Shown: positions 1 through 9,075 of the stretch, in pieces
How positions within the stretch are numbered: position 1 is the first letter of the stretch
How the letters are laid out: each line of letters begins with the position of its first letter
Source of the DNA: an uncultured Alphaproteobacteria bacterium
Lineage (GTDB): Bacteria > Pseudomonadota > Alphaproteobacteria > RF32 > CAG-239
Direction: 5' to 3'
Assembly: GCA_934271465.1 (NCBI GenBank)
Contig: CAKQRQ010000011.1
Coordinates: 1-64,000, forward strand
DNA length: 64,000 nucleotides
Program-made: the position numbers and the translations under genes
Notes under the pieces: generated by a model
What the model saw: only the letters and a program-made list of their open reading frames with translations
What the model was told of the DNA's origin: nothing
Database searches by the model: none

Positions 1-1442
1 TCAATATAAGCCTTTTGTCCCGCAGGTGTTGTTGCATTTTGCGATAATTCGTTAAGCGTTGAAGCAACCGCTTTAGCTCCTTCGCTTGCCGATGATGAAG
101 AATTTATGCTGTCCCAAGCTTCCGCAGTAGCCGCGTTTGCCGCAGATCCGCCAATGTCTGAAGCTACATCTGAGCCGCTGGCTTTGCCGGTTATACTTAA
201 ATAACCATCTTCTGTCCACTCAATATCATATCGGCTGTTTTCGGCAATTTTATTTTCAAAATCACCTGTTACCGTGCCATTTAAGAATTTAAACTTAGTA
301 TTTGCACCTTTATCAACAACTCCGTTATCCAAAGTAACATTCATTGTGGTGTCATTGCCGATGTTAATTGTTGAGGCATTGATTTTTCCGTAATTATCAG
401 CACCTGAAACGCGTAAGGCTAATTTAGAATTATCTTTAAAATCAACATTTGTTGCTTCAACGGTATTTGTGCCGATGTCCAATGTTCCGGCAATATTCAA
501 ATTACCGATTTTTCCGGTAGTTTTGTCGTAAGTTAAAGTTCCTTTGTTAATATTGAGCGCTGCCAAATCTCCGATTGTGCCGGAAATAGCTTTGCTTAAA
601 CTATGATCCGCATCAAAACTCAACTTAGAATCTGATACATTACCTTCAACCAAAGCATCTGATGATTTAATGTTCAAATTACCATTACCGGAAATATCGG
701 CAAGCAATCCACCGGATAAATTTATCACCCCATCACCTGTTAGATTGATGGTTGATTTATCATCTCCATTAATAGTTTTAAGGTTGGCTCCAGAATTAAT
801 ATTCAATTCTCCACCCTTAATGTTAATATTGGCACCTTGAATAAAATTAGAGCCTTGAATTTGTGAATTCTTAATATCAATACCACCATCAACAGTAATT
901 TTGCCTCCGGTAATATTGACGTTGCCATTTTTTTCCGAACCTATAGCTGCCCAACTATCTTCTGAAGTTTTCATGTTAATATTACCACCGGTCATATTAA
1001 AACCAAAACCTGCATCATCAGACAAACTACCGCCATTCAAATTAACAGTTCCATCAGATATTAAAATACCTTCACCTGTAAAAGTTACATCATTTTCTTC
1101 AGTCTGAGGTCCATTTATATTAACGGTTCCTCCCGATATAATCAATGCGGGTGAACTTTGGCTGCCTTTGTTAGCATGCAATCTGCCCTGATTAAGGGTG
1201 ATTGTTTTGTCTTTGCTGACATTGATGACAGAATCTTTTGCGTAGGCCGTAAGATTATTATTACCATTAACAGTTAAATTATTATCTGCCAAATCAGATG
1301 TGGTTAAATCATATTTATCTCTTGTTTCACCGGATTCGTGATAAATATTTGAGTTATTCTTATCAATAATAACTTCAGCAGAAACATTTGAAGCACTAAA
1401 CAGTGCCACTAATGCTGTTGTGATTAAAAGTTTGTTCTTCAT
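1..1442 (-). CDS. Autotransporter-like secreted beta-helix protein, N-terminal part (C-terminus outside window)
   Basis: Reading leftwards from ATG at 1442-1440, about 480 codons stay open to the window edge, so the gene is incomplete. The start has a good ribosome site (GAAGGAAG, minus strand). Residues 1-22 form a signal peptide ending in VSA. The rest is low-complexity, Asn/Gly/Thr-rich sequence with many short units such as GGTVNING, TGGNINM and GGELNINSG, as expected for a right-handed beta-helix passenger. The last visible residues (ATPAGQKAYI) resemble the linker before an autotransporter barrel, but the barrel itself is not visible. A surface adhesin or autotransporter is the best reading; the ligand is unknown. 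A structured, terminator-bearing segment lies just upstream and could be its leader. Confidence 0.75.
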   Translation of the reverse strand, partial: MKNKLLITTALVALFSASNVSAEVIIDKNNSNIYHESGETRDKYDLTTSDLADNNLTVNGNNNLTAYAKDSVINVSKDKTITLNQGRLHANKGSQSSPALIISGGTVNINGPQTEENDVTFTGEGILISDGTVNLNGGSLSDDAGFGFNMTGGNINMKTSEDSWAAIGSEKNGNVNITGGKITVDGGIDIKNSQIQGSNFIQGANINIKGGELNINSGANLKTINGDDKSTINLTGDGVINLSGGLLADISGNGNLNIKSSDALVEGNVSDSKLSFDADHSLSKAISGTIGDLAALNINKGTLTYDKTTGKIGNLNIAGTLDIGTNTVEATNVDFKDNSKLALRVSGADNYGKINASTINIGNDTTMNVTLDNGVVDKGANTKFKFLNGTVTGDFENKIAENSRYDIEWTEDGYLSITGKASGSDVASDIGGSAANAATAEAWDSINSSSSASEGAKAVASTLNELSQNATTPAGQKAYI

Positions 1443-1477
1443 ATGATTAACTTCCTTCTCTTTAAATTGCAATTAAA

Positions 1478-1502
1478 AGAAAAACCACCTTTGAAAGGTG
1501 GT
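1478..1502 (-). terminator. Intrinsic terminator between the structured RNA and the autotransporter start
   Basis: A 9-bp stem (ACCACCTTT, one-base loop, AAAGGTGGT) is followed on the minus strand by TTTTTC. It lies about 40 bp upstream of the autotransporter ATG, so it either ends the upstream RNA or attenuates the gene. Confidence 0.7.
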
Positions 1503-1726
1503 CGGAGAGTTCGAAAATCATATTGTTCACAATGACTCTTTTAGCCTTTAAAGCTATATTTTTTCAGAGATCAAGATATAGCTCTTGGACATACGCTAAA
1601 AGCTCCCCGACCATATCACTATGAATCGGGGATATATTTATCGTCCGCCATAATAAATAGCAGACAATTTGACGACATTATATCCTAACGCCGTGAACAA
1701 TTTGAGCTTTCGACAGCTCTCTTGCA
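1484..1726 (-). ncRNA. Unassigned structured RNA or leader upstream of the autotransporter gene
   Basis: On the minus strand this stretch contains a nested set of complementary segments with no coding potential. Helices I can pair by eye: 1719-1704 (5-bp hairpin), 1685-1679 with 1636-1630 (7 bp), 1665-1660 with 1648-1643 (6 bp, one G-U), 1612-1603 with 1509-1500 (10 bp, one G-U), 1602-1595 with 1545-1538 (8 bp), and 1583-1576 with 1559-1552 (8 bp). It ends in an intrinsic terminator at 1502-1484. The 10-bp helix shares three bases with the terminator stem. A second helix (1630-1625 with 1610-1605) competes for the same strand. That is riboswitch- or attenuator-like, but a free-standing small RNA is equally possible. 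I recognise no known family; it lacks tmRNA, RNase P and common riboswitch signatures. Confidence 0.5.
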
Positions 1727-1856
1727 CCCTAAGGTACTCAGAATATGGAAAACCACATTCAAAAATATCATACGGTAAATTATCTTAAAAAGAAACTAAA
1801 AAATAAATAATCTACTATTTTTTAACAAAATAATTAGTTCAGCATGTGCAGCCTCC

Positions 1857-1884
1857 AACCTTTAACATTCGAATGTTAAAGGTT
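1857..1884. repeat. 28-bp perfect palindrome
   Basis: Fourteen bases (aacctttaacattc) are followed directly by their exact reverse complement. It sits in an AT-rich intergenic stretch between the autotransporter and the recombinase module. It could be an operator, a terminator for either side, or a recombination site; nothing nearby decides between these. Confidence 0.6.
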
Positions 1885-1958
1885 AAAATATTTACTATTT
1901 GGAAAAATAATCTCAAAAAACTTTAGTAGAAATCCGCGAGATTCATATTCTATAAAAT

Positions 1959-2138
1959 ATGAGTAACGCATATATCCAACTCAAAAATGAGTTATCAATT
2001 CTCTATCCCGATGTTACGGACATTGAATTAAACGAAATGACTAACAATCTGATTGATTTTTATACAATGGCTGTAAAAGCTGTTTTGGATGATGATACAA
2101 AAGAATTTGCCATTGACGGCAAAAACTCTTCTTCATAA
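1959..2138 (+). CDS. Small acidic protein upstream of the large serine recombinase
   Basis: A 59-codon ORF from ATG 1959 to TAA 2138, starting MSNAYIQL and ending in GKNSSS. The composition is protein-like (mixed helix-forming residues, acidic, no low complexity) and the frame is closed cleanly. No convincing ribosome site is visible, although an AT-rich TATAAAAT lies directly before the ATG. It precedes the recombinase in the same direction with a 147-bp gap. Small ORFs beside large serine recombinases sometimes encode accessory or directionality factors; that role here is only a guess. I recognise no family. Confidence 0.5.
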   Translation: MSNAYIQLKNELSILYPDVTDIELNEMTNNLIDFYTMAVKAVLDDDTKEFAIDGKNSSS

Positions 2139-2285
2139 CCTTATTTATTTTGTAAATTAGGTTAATTATTTGAAAAACCAGCAAAATATTAGTAACAAAG
2201 TCGTCAGAAACAGAAAATAATCGCTTACAATCCCAAACAACCGCGACATAATATTGTTATGTTAAATCAAAGGAGTATGTTTTAA

Positions 2286-3869
2286 ATGGCAAAAAAATAT
2301 AGATATGGAAAAGCTACACCATGCGAGCAAGCCATCATATTTGCTCGAGTATCAACCAAAGAGCAGGAACCTAATGCATCGCTGAAAGCACAAAAAGAAG
2401 CAATGGAAGATTATTGTGCTAAAAAAGGTCTTAAAATTGTTAATAGCTACAGGGTGACTGAAAGTTCTACCAGTGGAAAACGCGCCGCATTTCACGAAAT
2501 GTTGGATTTTGTGAAAAAACAAAAGAAGAAAACTGCTATTGTTGTTCATTGTGTTGATCGTTTTCAGCGTAGATTTAATGAATGTGTTGAAGTTGAAAAT
2601 ATGCTAACTGACGACAAAACCGATATTCATTTTTGCAAAGAAGGTCTGATTTTGACTAAAAACAGTTCATCTTCCGATATTATGCGGTGGGATATGGGCA
2701 TTTTATCAGGTAAAATGTATGTGGCAAACCTGCGCGATAATGTCAACCGAGGTATGAATTACTACTGGTCAATCGGTAAATATCAGACCAAGGCTCCAAT
2801 CGGGTATCTTAATGTCAATAAAGTGATTGAGGTTGATCCTGAGCGCGCGCCTTTAGTTAAAAAGATGTTTGAGATGTACGCAACGGGTAATTACTCACTC
2901 ACCGGATTGCAACAGTTCGCTAAAGAGGTAAATCTATATTCCAGACATAACAAGGCTCATAAAACATTGGGGCGAGAAACAATACACGCCATGCTGAAAA
3001 ATCCGTTTTATTATGGCGAGATGGTAATTCGTGGTGAGAAAATGCCGCATAATTCTGAACCACTTATTTCTAAAAGTCTATTTGATAAGGTACAGGAGCA
3101 GTTGTCTGGTAAGGCAATTCATACGCAAACGCCGAAATATTCCAGCATACCGTTTGCTTTTCGCGGCTTGGTAAAATGTGCAAATTGCGGCTGCACGATT
3201 AGTTCGGAAACACACACCAAGAAAAGCGGCAGAGTTTACAGATATTTGCGTTGTGCCCACTCTAAAGGCAACTGTAATCAAATTTTAGTAAGTGAAAAGG
3301 TTTTGTTACAACAACTTAATGATGAAGTATTTAGCAAGCTAAAGCTCACTTGCTCAGTTGTGGAACCTCTGAAAAAATGTGTGCAGAAAAAATTATTGGA
3401 AGAATCGGAAGCCAATGCGGTGATGAAACGGCAGATTACTAATGAATTAAATCAACTGAATGCGCGCGAACAACGAGTTAAGGACTCATTTTTTAATGGT
3501 GACATCACACGAGAAGAATGGCAGGAAGAAAAAGGCAGTATCGCAACAAAGAAAGAGGAATTGCAGCGCACATCTGAAAAATATGTTGAAATAAGCAAGG
3601 AAATTACAACAACTATTAATGAGCTGTTGGATATTGCCTCTCTGGCCTATGATGTGATGAGTACAGCCAATCCGACACAACAAAATAAACTTTTGAGCTT
3701 GATTTTAAGCGAATGTTATTTAGATGGGCAAAATCTAGTCTACAAACTCCGTCCGCCGTTTGATAAACTCGTCAACCTCAAAACCGCCACCGACTGGTTT
3801 GACATCAACAAATCCACCATCGCCGAATATGAAAATATGACCGACAAGGTAGAGAGGTATAAAAGTTAA
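2286..3869 (+). CDS. Large serine recombinase (site-specific integrase)
   Basis: A 527-residue recombinase. The N-terminal resolvase/invertase catalytic domain (about 15-160) carries the nucleophile in FARVSTKEQ, Ser23. Next come the 'Recombinase' DNA-binding domain (about 165-280, around GKYQTKAPIGYLNV) and a zinc-ribbon-like segment (about 300-330: CANCGC, then two further Cys around CAHSKGNC). A long coiled-coil-rich C-terminal part follows. Such enzymes integrate and excise mobile elements through a covalent phosphoserine intermediate. An AAGGAG site precedes the ATG. It is followed after 186 bp by the nuclease-STAND protein, which suggests that the recombinase mobilises a defence cargo. 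I did not find matching attachment sites. Confidence 0.93.
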   Translation: MAKKYRYGKATPCEQAIIFARVSTKEQEPNASLKAQKEAMEDYCAKKGLKIVNSYRVTESSTSGKRAAFHEMLDFVKKQKKKTAIVVHCVDRFQRRFNECVEVENMLTDDKTDIHFCKEGLILTKNSSSSDIMRWDMGILSGKMYVANLRDNVNRGMNYYWSIGKYQTKAPIGYLNVNKVIEVDPERAPLVKKMFEMYATGNYSLTGLQQFAKEVNLYSRHNKAHKTLGRETIHAMLKNPFYYGEMVIRGEKMPHNSEPLISKSLFDKVQEQLSGKAIHTQTPKYSSIPFAFRGLVKCANCGCTISSETHTKKSGRVYRYLRCAHSKGNCNQILVSEKVLLQQLNDEVFSKLKLTCSVVEPLKKCVQKKLLEESEANAVMKRQITNELNQLNAREQRVKDSFFNGDITREEWQEEKGSIATKKEELQRTSEKYVEISKEITTTINELLDIASLAYDVMSTANPTQQNKLLSLILSECYLDGQNLVYKLRPPFDKLVNLKTATDWFDINKSTIAEYENMTDKVERYKS

Positions 3870-4055
3870 GCAAATATAAATTGATTTGCTCAACCTGCTG
3901 TAATAACAATACTAATATTGTAATATTTATGTAAAATCTGTTAAAGTCTATTCATATATTTAAATTTTAATTCATATCCCCAAAATATTAAACTGTTATT
4001 GCAAAAAATATATATTTTCATAAAATAAGAAATAAACAATTAGCAGAGAAACTCA

Positions 4056-7000
4056 ATGATAGAATTGCAGCAGAAATATATTAAACAATTAGATGGTATT
4101 ACACTACCATTACTATTGAACAAATTGATTACAGCGGAGTGTTTGTCTAATAATATTCCTTTAAATTCTGTTCATCTAACTTTGCCTGACAGGATATCCA
4201 TACGAGATGGTGGTGCTGATGCCATTTTTAAATGTGATACACCAGTATCTACTGATTTTTTATTTTCAAATGACATGATATTTCAGGTTAAAGCCACTTC
4301 TAATATAAATTTAACCTCAGAAGTGAAGAAAGAAAATATCGCTGCACATATAAGAAATGGCGGGGCTTATGTCTTGTTTTGCAATAAATTGTATAGTGAA
4401 GGGTGTTATACAACTAATAAAGAAGATGAATTTAAGAAGCAAATTGCAGAAGAATTAAACATACCTACAATTAATGTCAATTTTAAATTATACGACCATT
4501 CCCAAATGGCTAGTTGGATTGGAAGATATTACCCAATAAAAATTTGGTTGCTACAAACAATTGGTGCATATAGCGGTGTATTTCAAGATTTTGAAAGATG
4601 GCAACAGGACAAGAGCTTGCAAAATCCACTAAAAACAAATGACAACTTAAATCGCTCAATTGAAGATATTGGCAGTTGCATATGTTCAAACTCAATTATT
4701 CGTATTGAAGGGCAATCAGGAATAGGAAAGAGCAGACAGCTTTTGGAGGCTATTAGGAAACATAAGGAAATACAGAATTTAGTATTATATACAAATCAAA
4801 TAACAAATCGTTTTAATGATATACGCGATGAGATAAATTTAATAATAGATAACAAACAAAAAGCTTTTGTTATCTTAGACGATTGTCCATATAAAGAATT
4901 TACTCAAATTAAAAAAGAATTAAACACAAGTCCCAATAACATAACTTTTATTTCTTTAGACTATGAAAGTGAGGATAATTATAGTAATAGGCCGTTAATT
5001 CCGTCTGAACGAATAATTTTATCACAAGTTGATGATGAAGTGATAAGAGATATTCTTGTAGATAGCCATGGCGGTATCGATGAAAACGAACTTCAACACT
5101 TGGTCGAGTTGTGCGGACAAAACCCAAGAATGGCTATGATTCTCAATTTATATTCTGATGCCTTAGACTTTTCATCTTGCATTGAGTCCGAAACATTAGA
5201 AAAAATGACCCAAACACACAGGGAAGATAGAAAATTCGAAAATTTAAGAACAGTTCTAGAGGTTTGTTCTCTTTTTAAAACTATTTATTTTACACAAGAT
5301 AATGATAGTGAATTATCACAAATAGCCTTACTTGCAGAACTTTCCGAAAGTGAGACCCAAAGATGTTTCAATCGATTAAAAAATAATTTAAGAGTAATTC
5401 AAACTCGTTATGAGTTTCATTACGTTATACCTAAAGTATTGGCTTTTCAAATGATTCTTTCTTGGTTGGAAAATTCTCCATCCTCTTTAAAAAATAAATT
5501 GAATGATTTACCTGTTAGAATGAAACAATCGTGTTACGAGCAATTGGAATGTTTAAATGTATACCCTCAAGTTAAATCGTTGGCGGAAAAATTACTAGTC
5601 CCTTTCGCTAAAAGAGAGATGCTGAATTCCAAATTTGGTGCAGAATGTTTTTTAAGATTATCAAATATTGTCCCTGGTGTAGCTTTAAAAAAGTTACAGG
5701 AAACATTCTCCGGTTTCTCTCGAAATGATTATTTGCAGATAAAAGAAGGGCGTAGAGCAATAGTATCAAGTTTACAAGTTATTGCTTTTCATGAAGAATA
5801 CTTTAAGGGGGCTGCAGAAATAATGCTAGCCTTAGCTGACGCGGAGAATGAAGGCTGGAGCAATAATGCAACAGGAGAATTTATTAGCTTTTTTAAACTA
5901 TGTCTAGGAGGAACAACTTGTCCAGCATCAAAAAGGTTATCTATTATTAAAGATGTGTTATCCGATGGAATTGAGAATAAAGTAAACATTTGTTTAGATG
6001 CTTTGGATAAGGCGTTATCGATAGACCATTTTGTACGAACCTCAGGTCCTGAAAAACAAGGCTCAATAAAGTTAGAGGATTGGAAACCGCATACTTTACA
6101 GGACATACAAACATATATAAGTGCTGTATTAGATATTCTCAAAGATTTAATTTTAGATACATCTTTTGTTTTTAGGCAAAAGGCCAAAGATATTATAGGT
6201 CAAAATTTACGCTGTATATTACAATATCATAATATTGACGTAGTTATCTTCTGTCTTATAAAGCTAGTAGAGTTTGATAATACAGGATGGGATAAAATTC
6301 GTATTGCACTAAACCACTTCCATAAGTTTGACGAAAAAACCAAAGATTTTACGCTTAAAGAGGTGGAAAAAATAAAAATGCTGGAAAACATCTTATCTCC
6401 TAAAACTTTGGTTGAACAAGTTCATTTTTACCTTTTATCTAAAGCAAGTTGGAGTATCTATCATGACAAAAAAGGAAACGAAGAAATTGTAAATGAATAT
6501 GTTTCTTTATTACTTGATGATTTAGAAACATTATATTTGTTATTATCAGATTTAAATGAGGTCAATAATTATCGTGTTTTTTTATTAGGAAGAAAATTAG
6601 CTGAATGTATTTCTGATGATAGAATCAAACAAATTATAGATAACTCAATAAATGCTTTGTTGTTGCTCCAAAAAACAAAACAATTAAATGGTTGTAGTTT
6701 TTTATCTGGAGTAATGGATGGGGTAAGTGATGCGTTAACTGATAATTATATCAAAAAATGGAGTCTGCATAAAGAAACGGCAATTTTTGTTTTAATGATG
6801 TCCAGAGTAATTAAGTACAGTACATTTCGCTATAATCAGTTAATCCAAGTCATTGATAAATATGATTGGGATGAGTATCTGTATTTTTATATGCCAATAG
6901 TCGGCAAAAGTTCTTATGCTAAGGAATATGATGATGTCTTTAAGTTAGTAGTTTCACTAAGGAGAAAATCGAATAAAGGTAGCTTGCAAGCGTTAATAAT

Positions 7001-7763
7001 AATCTTTCATAGTATCTTATCTAATAATAAAGAAATACCAGAACCGTTAATTCAAGTAATTTCTGAGATAATTAACGACTGGGATACCATAAAACAAATA
7101 GACAATAGTGGATTATACAATTATGAATGTAAAAAATTGTGGAATTACTGTTACAATTTGCTTGCTGCCAACGATAAATATAATGTTCTATCTCAAATTT
7201 TACAGCATATAGTAAAAGATGATGATACTGAAACAAGCATGAAATATTTTGCAAGTGACTTAGTCAAAGAATTATTAGCAAAACAAAGCTTAATTGCTTT
7301 ACAGGCTATATTCGATTTTTGTTCTCAAAATCATTATAATTTTATTTATTTTGATATTTATCTTTCTGACAATTTTGATGGCAAAGAAAACTCTTATATT
7401 GATAATTTTAGTTGGGATGTGCTTAAAAAACTGATAGATAAAAACAAAGAGTTTGGTCTGTTTGTGGCAAAGAGTACAGCACTATTTGAAAAAGATAATA
7501 TTAGTAATAACTTTAAAAATATTCTTGAAAATTATATAGAGAATAAAGATATTATGGAGGAACTGACAGGAAATATATATAATTTTTCTTGGATGGGAAA
7601 TGTCAGCGACTATTATAGAAAAGTAAAAAATGCTCTTGTTCCACTTTCTGAACACTCAAATAATCTTATCAAAGAATGGACTAGAAATATAATTAGTACA
7701 TTGGATGAGCGCATAAAACAAGAACAAAAAAGAGAAGATTTATTGAAATTAGGGCTACATTAA
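4056..7763 (+). CDS. PD-(D/E)XK nuclease-STAND NTPase protein, Avs-like candidate antiphage defence
   Basis: A 1235-residue single protein. The N-terminus (about 40-120) fits a restriction-endonuclease-like fold: D51-GG-A-D55 and then Q77-V-K79, a D-Xn-(E/Q)-X-K pattern. A P-loop NTPase follows, with Walker A G219-QSGIGK-S226 and a Walker B-like strand FVILDD (D275, D276). The remaining ~750 residues are helical, repeat-like sequence without a motif I can name. This order of nuclease effector, STAND ATPase and long helical sensor is that of Avs-type proteins, which bind conserved phage proteins and then cut DNA. I infer the same role but cannot tell what it senses. The gene is strikingly AT-rich and stands alone behind a serine recombinase, which points to acquisition by transfer. 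Confidence 0.72.
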   Translation: MIELQQKYIKQLDGITLPLLLNKLITAECLSNNIPLNSVHLTLPDRISIRDGGADAIFKCDTPVSTDFLFSNDMIFQVKATSNINLTSEVKKENIAAHIRNGGAYVLFCNKLYSEGCYTTNKEDEFKKQIAEELNIPTINVNFKLYDHSQMASWIGRYYPIKIWLLQTIGAYSGVFQDFERWQQDKSLQNPLKTNDNLNRSIEDIGSCICSNSIIRIEGQSGIGKSRQLLEAIRKHKEIQNLVLYTNQITNRFNDIRDEINLIIDNKQKAFVILDDCPYKEFTQIKKELNTSPNNITFISLDYESEDNYSNRPLIPSERIILSQVDDEVIRDILVDSHGGIDENELQHLVELCGQNPRMAMILNLYSDALDFSSCIESETLEKMTQTHREDRKFENLRTVLEVCSLFKTIYFTQDNDSELSQIALLAELSESETQRCFNRLKNNLRVIQTRYEFHYVIPKVLAFQMILSWLENSPSSLKNKLNDLPVRMKQSCYEQLECLNVYPQVKSLAEKLLVPFAKREMLNSKFGAECFLRLSNIVPGVALKKLQETFSGFSRNDYLQIKEGRRAIVSSLQVIAFHEEYFKGAAEIMLALADAENEGWSNNATGEFISFFKLCLGGTTCPASKRLSIIKDVLSDGIENKVNICLDALDKALSIDHFVRTSGPEKQGSIKLEDWKPHTLQDIQTYISAVLDILKDLILDTSFVFRQKAKDIIGQNLRCILQYHNIDVVIFCLIKLVEFDNTGWDKIRIALNHFHKFDEKTKDFTLKEVEKIKMLENILSPKTLVEQVHFYLLSKASWSIYHDKKGNEEIVNEYVSLLLDDLETLYLLLSDLNEVNNYRVFLLGRKLAECISDDRIKQIIDNSINALLLLQKTKQLNGCSFLSGVMDGVSDALTDNYIKKWSLHKETAIFVLMMSRVIKYSTFRYNQLIQVIDKYDWDEYLYFYMPIVGKSSYAKEYDDVFKLVVSLRRKSNKGSLQALIIIFHSILSNNKEIPEPLIQVISEIINDWDTIKQIDNSGLYNYECKKLWNYCYNLLAANDKYNVLSQILQHIVKDDDTETSMKYFASDLVKELLAKQSLIALQAIFDFCSQNHYNFIYFDIYLSDNFDGKENSYIDNFSWDVLKKLIDKNKEFGLFVAKSTALFEKDNISNNFKNILENYIENKDIMEELTGNIYNFSWMGNVSDYYRKVKNALVPLSEHSNNLIKEWTRNIISTLDERIKQEQKREDLLKLGLH

Positions 7764-7823
7764 TAAGCATTACAAACATATCCCATCTTTTATATTTGGA
7801 AAGTTACAAAATATATGAAACCT

Positions 7824-7852
7824 GTTCGTAAACTGCGAGGTAAGCATCACCA
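7824..7852 (+). repeat. Dispersed repeat, copy 1 (29 bp)
   Basis: The segment beginning gttcgtaaactgcgagg and ending agcatcacca recurs exactly at 10222-10250. In both places it is followed a few bases later by a terminator hairpin of different sequence, so the conserved unit is the 29-mer and not the hairpin. Confidence 0.8.
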
Positions 7853-7855
7853 CTT

Positions 7856-7884
7856 AAAAAAAGCGCCATTGAGGCGCTTTTTTT
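7856..7884 (+). terminator. Intrinsic terminator after the nuclease-STAND gene
   Basis: The stem AAAGCGCC/GGCGCTTT is flanked by A and T runs, about 95 bp after the stop codon of the Avs-like gene and directly after the 29-bp repeat. Confidence 0.8.
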
Positions 7885-8013
7885 GTGCGTGATGCGCAGC
7901 GAAGTTATCATTGCAAGCCAAATTGATTTGAGCGATGCAATGATTACGCAGCAAGTGACCGACGCGCAGTTATTGAGCGTCTTGTCAAAGAACGCGAAAT
8001 TACTAAGCCAGAC

Positions 8014-8165
8014 ACCAATGCAAACGGCAGGTATAAAAACTGCCGTTTTTCTTTTATAAATCAATCACTTAACCGAGTTCGAATGTTGTAAATTTGAAAA
8101 AGTCATTTTGGGAGAATTTTCCGAACTCGTTTGATGATGTTTCTTTATTTTTTCAATGAGTTGAG
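8014..8165. repeat. Intergenic repeat element, copy 1 (short, divergent)
   Basis: It begins caccaatgcaaacggcaggt with a terminator hairpin (cggcaggtataaaaactgccg plus T run). It then has cgagttcg near 8075 and the inverted cgaactcg near 8122, and ends in a gtttctttattttttca stretch. The same ordered blocks recur at about 9076-9352 and 11209-11423. Confidence 0.55.
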
Positions 8166-8175
8166 AGAAACTATC

Positions 8176-8502
8176 TTATACTAGATTTTTTTTGTATTTT
8201 GTTCCCCATTCTGCCATTGTCATGATTATTGGTTGTAAAGATAACCCTGTTTTATTAAGACTATATTCGACTCTAGGTGGAACTTCTGCAAAAACTTTAC
8301 GATCAATCAGGCCGTCATTCTCCAGATTACGCAGGTTTTCTGTTAAAACACGCTGGCTGATACCAGTTAAACTTTTGCGCAGTTCGCCGAAACGTTTTGT
8401 TCCGCTGAGCAAATCACGAATTATCAGCAACTTCCATTTATTGCCTATTAGATTAATTGTTGTTGCAACCGGACAATCAACAATTTTTTTATTTGAAATC
8501 AT
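8176..8502 (-). CDS. HxlR-family transcriptional regulator
   Basis: A 108-residue winged-helix regulator with the HxlR (DUF24) signature: CPVATTINLIGNKWKLLIIR at the N-terminus, RFGELRKSLTGISQRVLT as recognition region, then the wing. The start at 8502 is chosen because GGAG lies 8 bases before that ATG; an upstream in-frame ATG at 8532 has no ribosome site. It is divergent from the cupin gene at 8626, with 123 bp between starts containing a dyad. HxlR proteins usually sense redox or electrophilic signals and control the adjacent enzyme, so control of the cupin gene and of itself is the likely role. The effector is unknown. Confidence 0.88.
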   Translation of the reverse strand: MISNKKIVDCPVATTINLIGNKWKLLIIRDLLSGTKRFGELRKSLTGISQRVLTENLRNLENDGLIDRKVFAEVPPRVEYSLNKTGLSLQPIIMTMAEWGTKYKKNLV

Positions 8503-8559
8503 CTTATTTTCTCCAATAGTTACTTTTTGCATACTTTATAATAAAATAGTGCCTACTTT

Positions 8560-8577
8560 ACATTTTAATCTAAATGT
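8560..8577. promoter_or_regulatory. Candidate operator between HxlR and cupin genes
   Basis: An inverted repeat ACATTT-N6-AAATGT lies in the divergent promoter region. Position and symmetry suit a dimeric HxlR regulator; assignment is by context only. Confidence 0.4.
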
Positions 8578-8625
8578 CATTATAAAATTATTGTTATTAA
8601 ATGCAATCTTTTTTGGAGAAAATAA

Positions 8626-9054
8626 ATGAAAGAAATAATTGTAAAAAATTACTATAAAATTCCAGCACAAGTACAAAACCAAGGCAATAATCAATTTAGC
8701 GTCAAACCTATTATTGAAGATATTACCAAATGTTCAGCCAATTTTGTGGAGGTCGAACCCGGTAATTTTGCTTATGGTTACCATTATCATGAAGAAAATG
8801 AAGAAGTCTTTTACATTATCAGCGGCGAGGCAACGGTCAAAACGGAAAAAGGCGATATTCATCTCAATACCGGCGATGTTATTTGTTTTCCGGCGAATAT
8901 AAACGGTTCGCATGTTATCTCGAATCCTTCCAAAACCGAAAAGTTGGTTTATTTGGATGTCGGTACAGCCAATAAACCGGATGTTGTTCACTTTACCGGA
9001 ACAAATGCCGGAATGGTTATTTCTCATGAGAGTATTTTAAATTTTACAAAATAA
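8626..9054 (+). CDS. Cupin-domain protein
   Basis: A 142-residue single-domain cupin. Motif 1 is visible as GYHYHEENEEVFYIISGEA (His-X-His and Glu metal ligands, about residues 46-65). Motif 2 lies around GDVICFPANINGSH with the fourth ligand His. The ribosome site TTGGAGAAAATAA lies directly before ATG and is almost identical to the leader of the divergent hxlR-type gene. Small stand-alone cupins bind a metal and act as enzymes or small-molecule sensors; nothing fixes the substrate. Pairing with an HxlR regulator suggests an inducible detoxification role, as inference. Confidence 0.85.
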   Translation: MKEIIVKNYYKIPAQVQNQGNNQFSVKPIIEDITKCSANFVEVEPGNFAYGYHYHEENEEVFYIISGEATVKTEKGDIHLNTGDVICFPANINGSHVISNPSKTEKLVYLDVGTANKPDVVHFTGTNAGMVISHESILNFTK

Positions 9055-9075
9055 AAAATAGCTCGTGTTGTGTGA

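Noticed and set aside
1478..1740. tmRNA (permuted alphaproteobacterial form), RNase P RNA or a known riboswitch
   Set aside because: A TTCGAAC stretch and ACCACC resemble a tRNA-like end, but the number of bases between them does not fit an acceptor and T stem. No tag ORF ending in hydrophobic AA is visible, and no conserved core of the other families is present.
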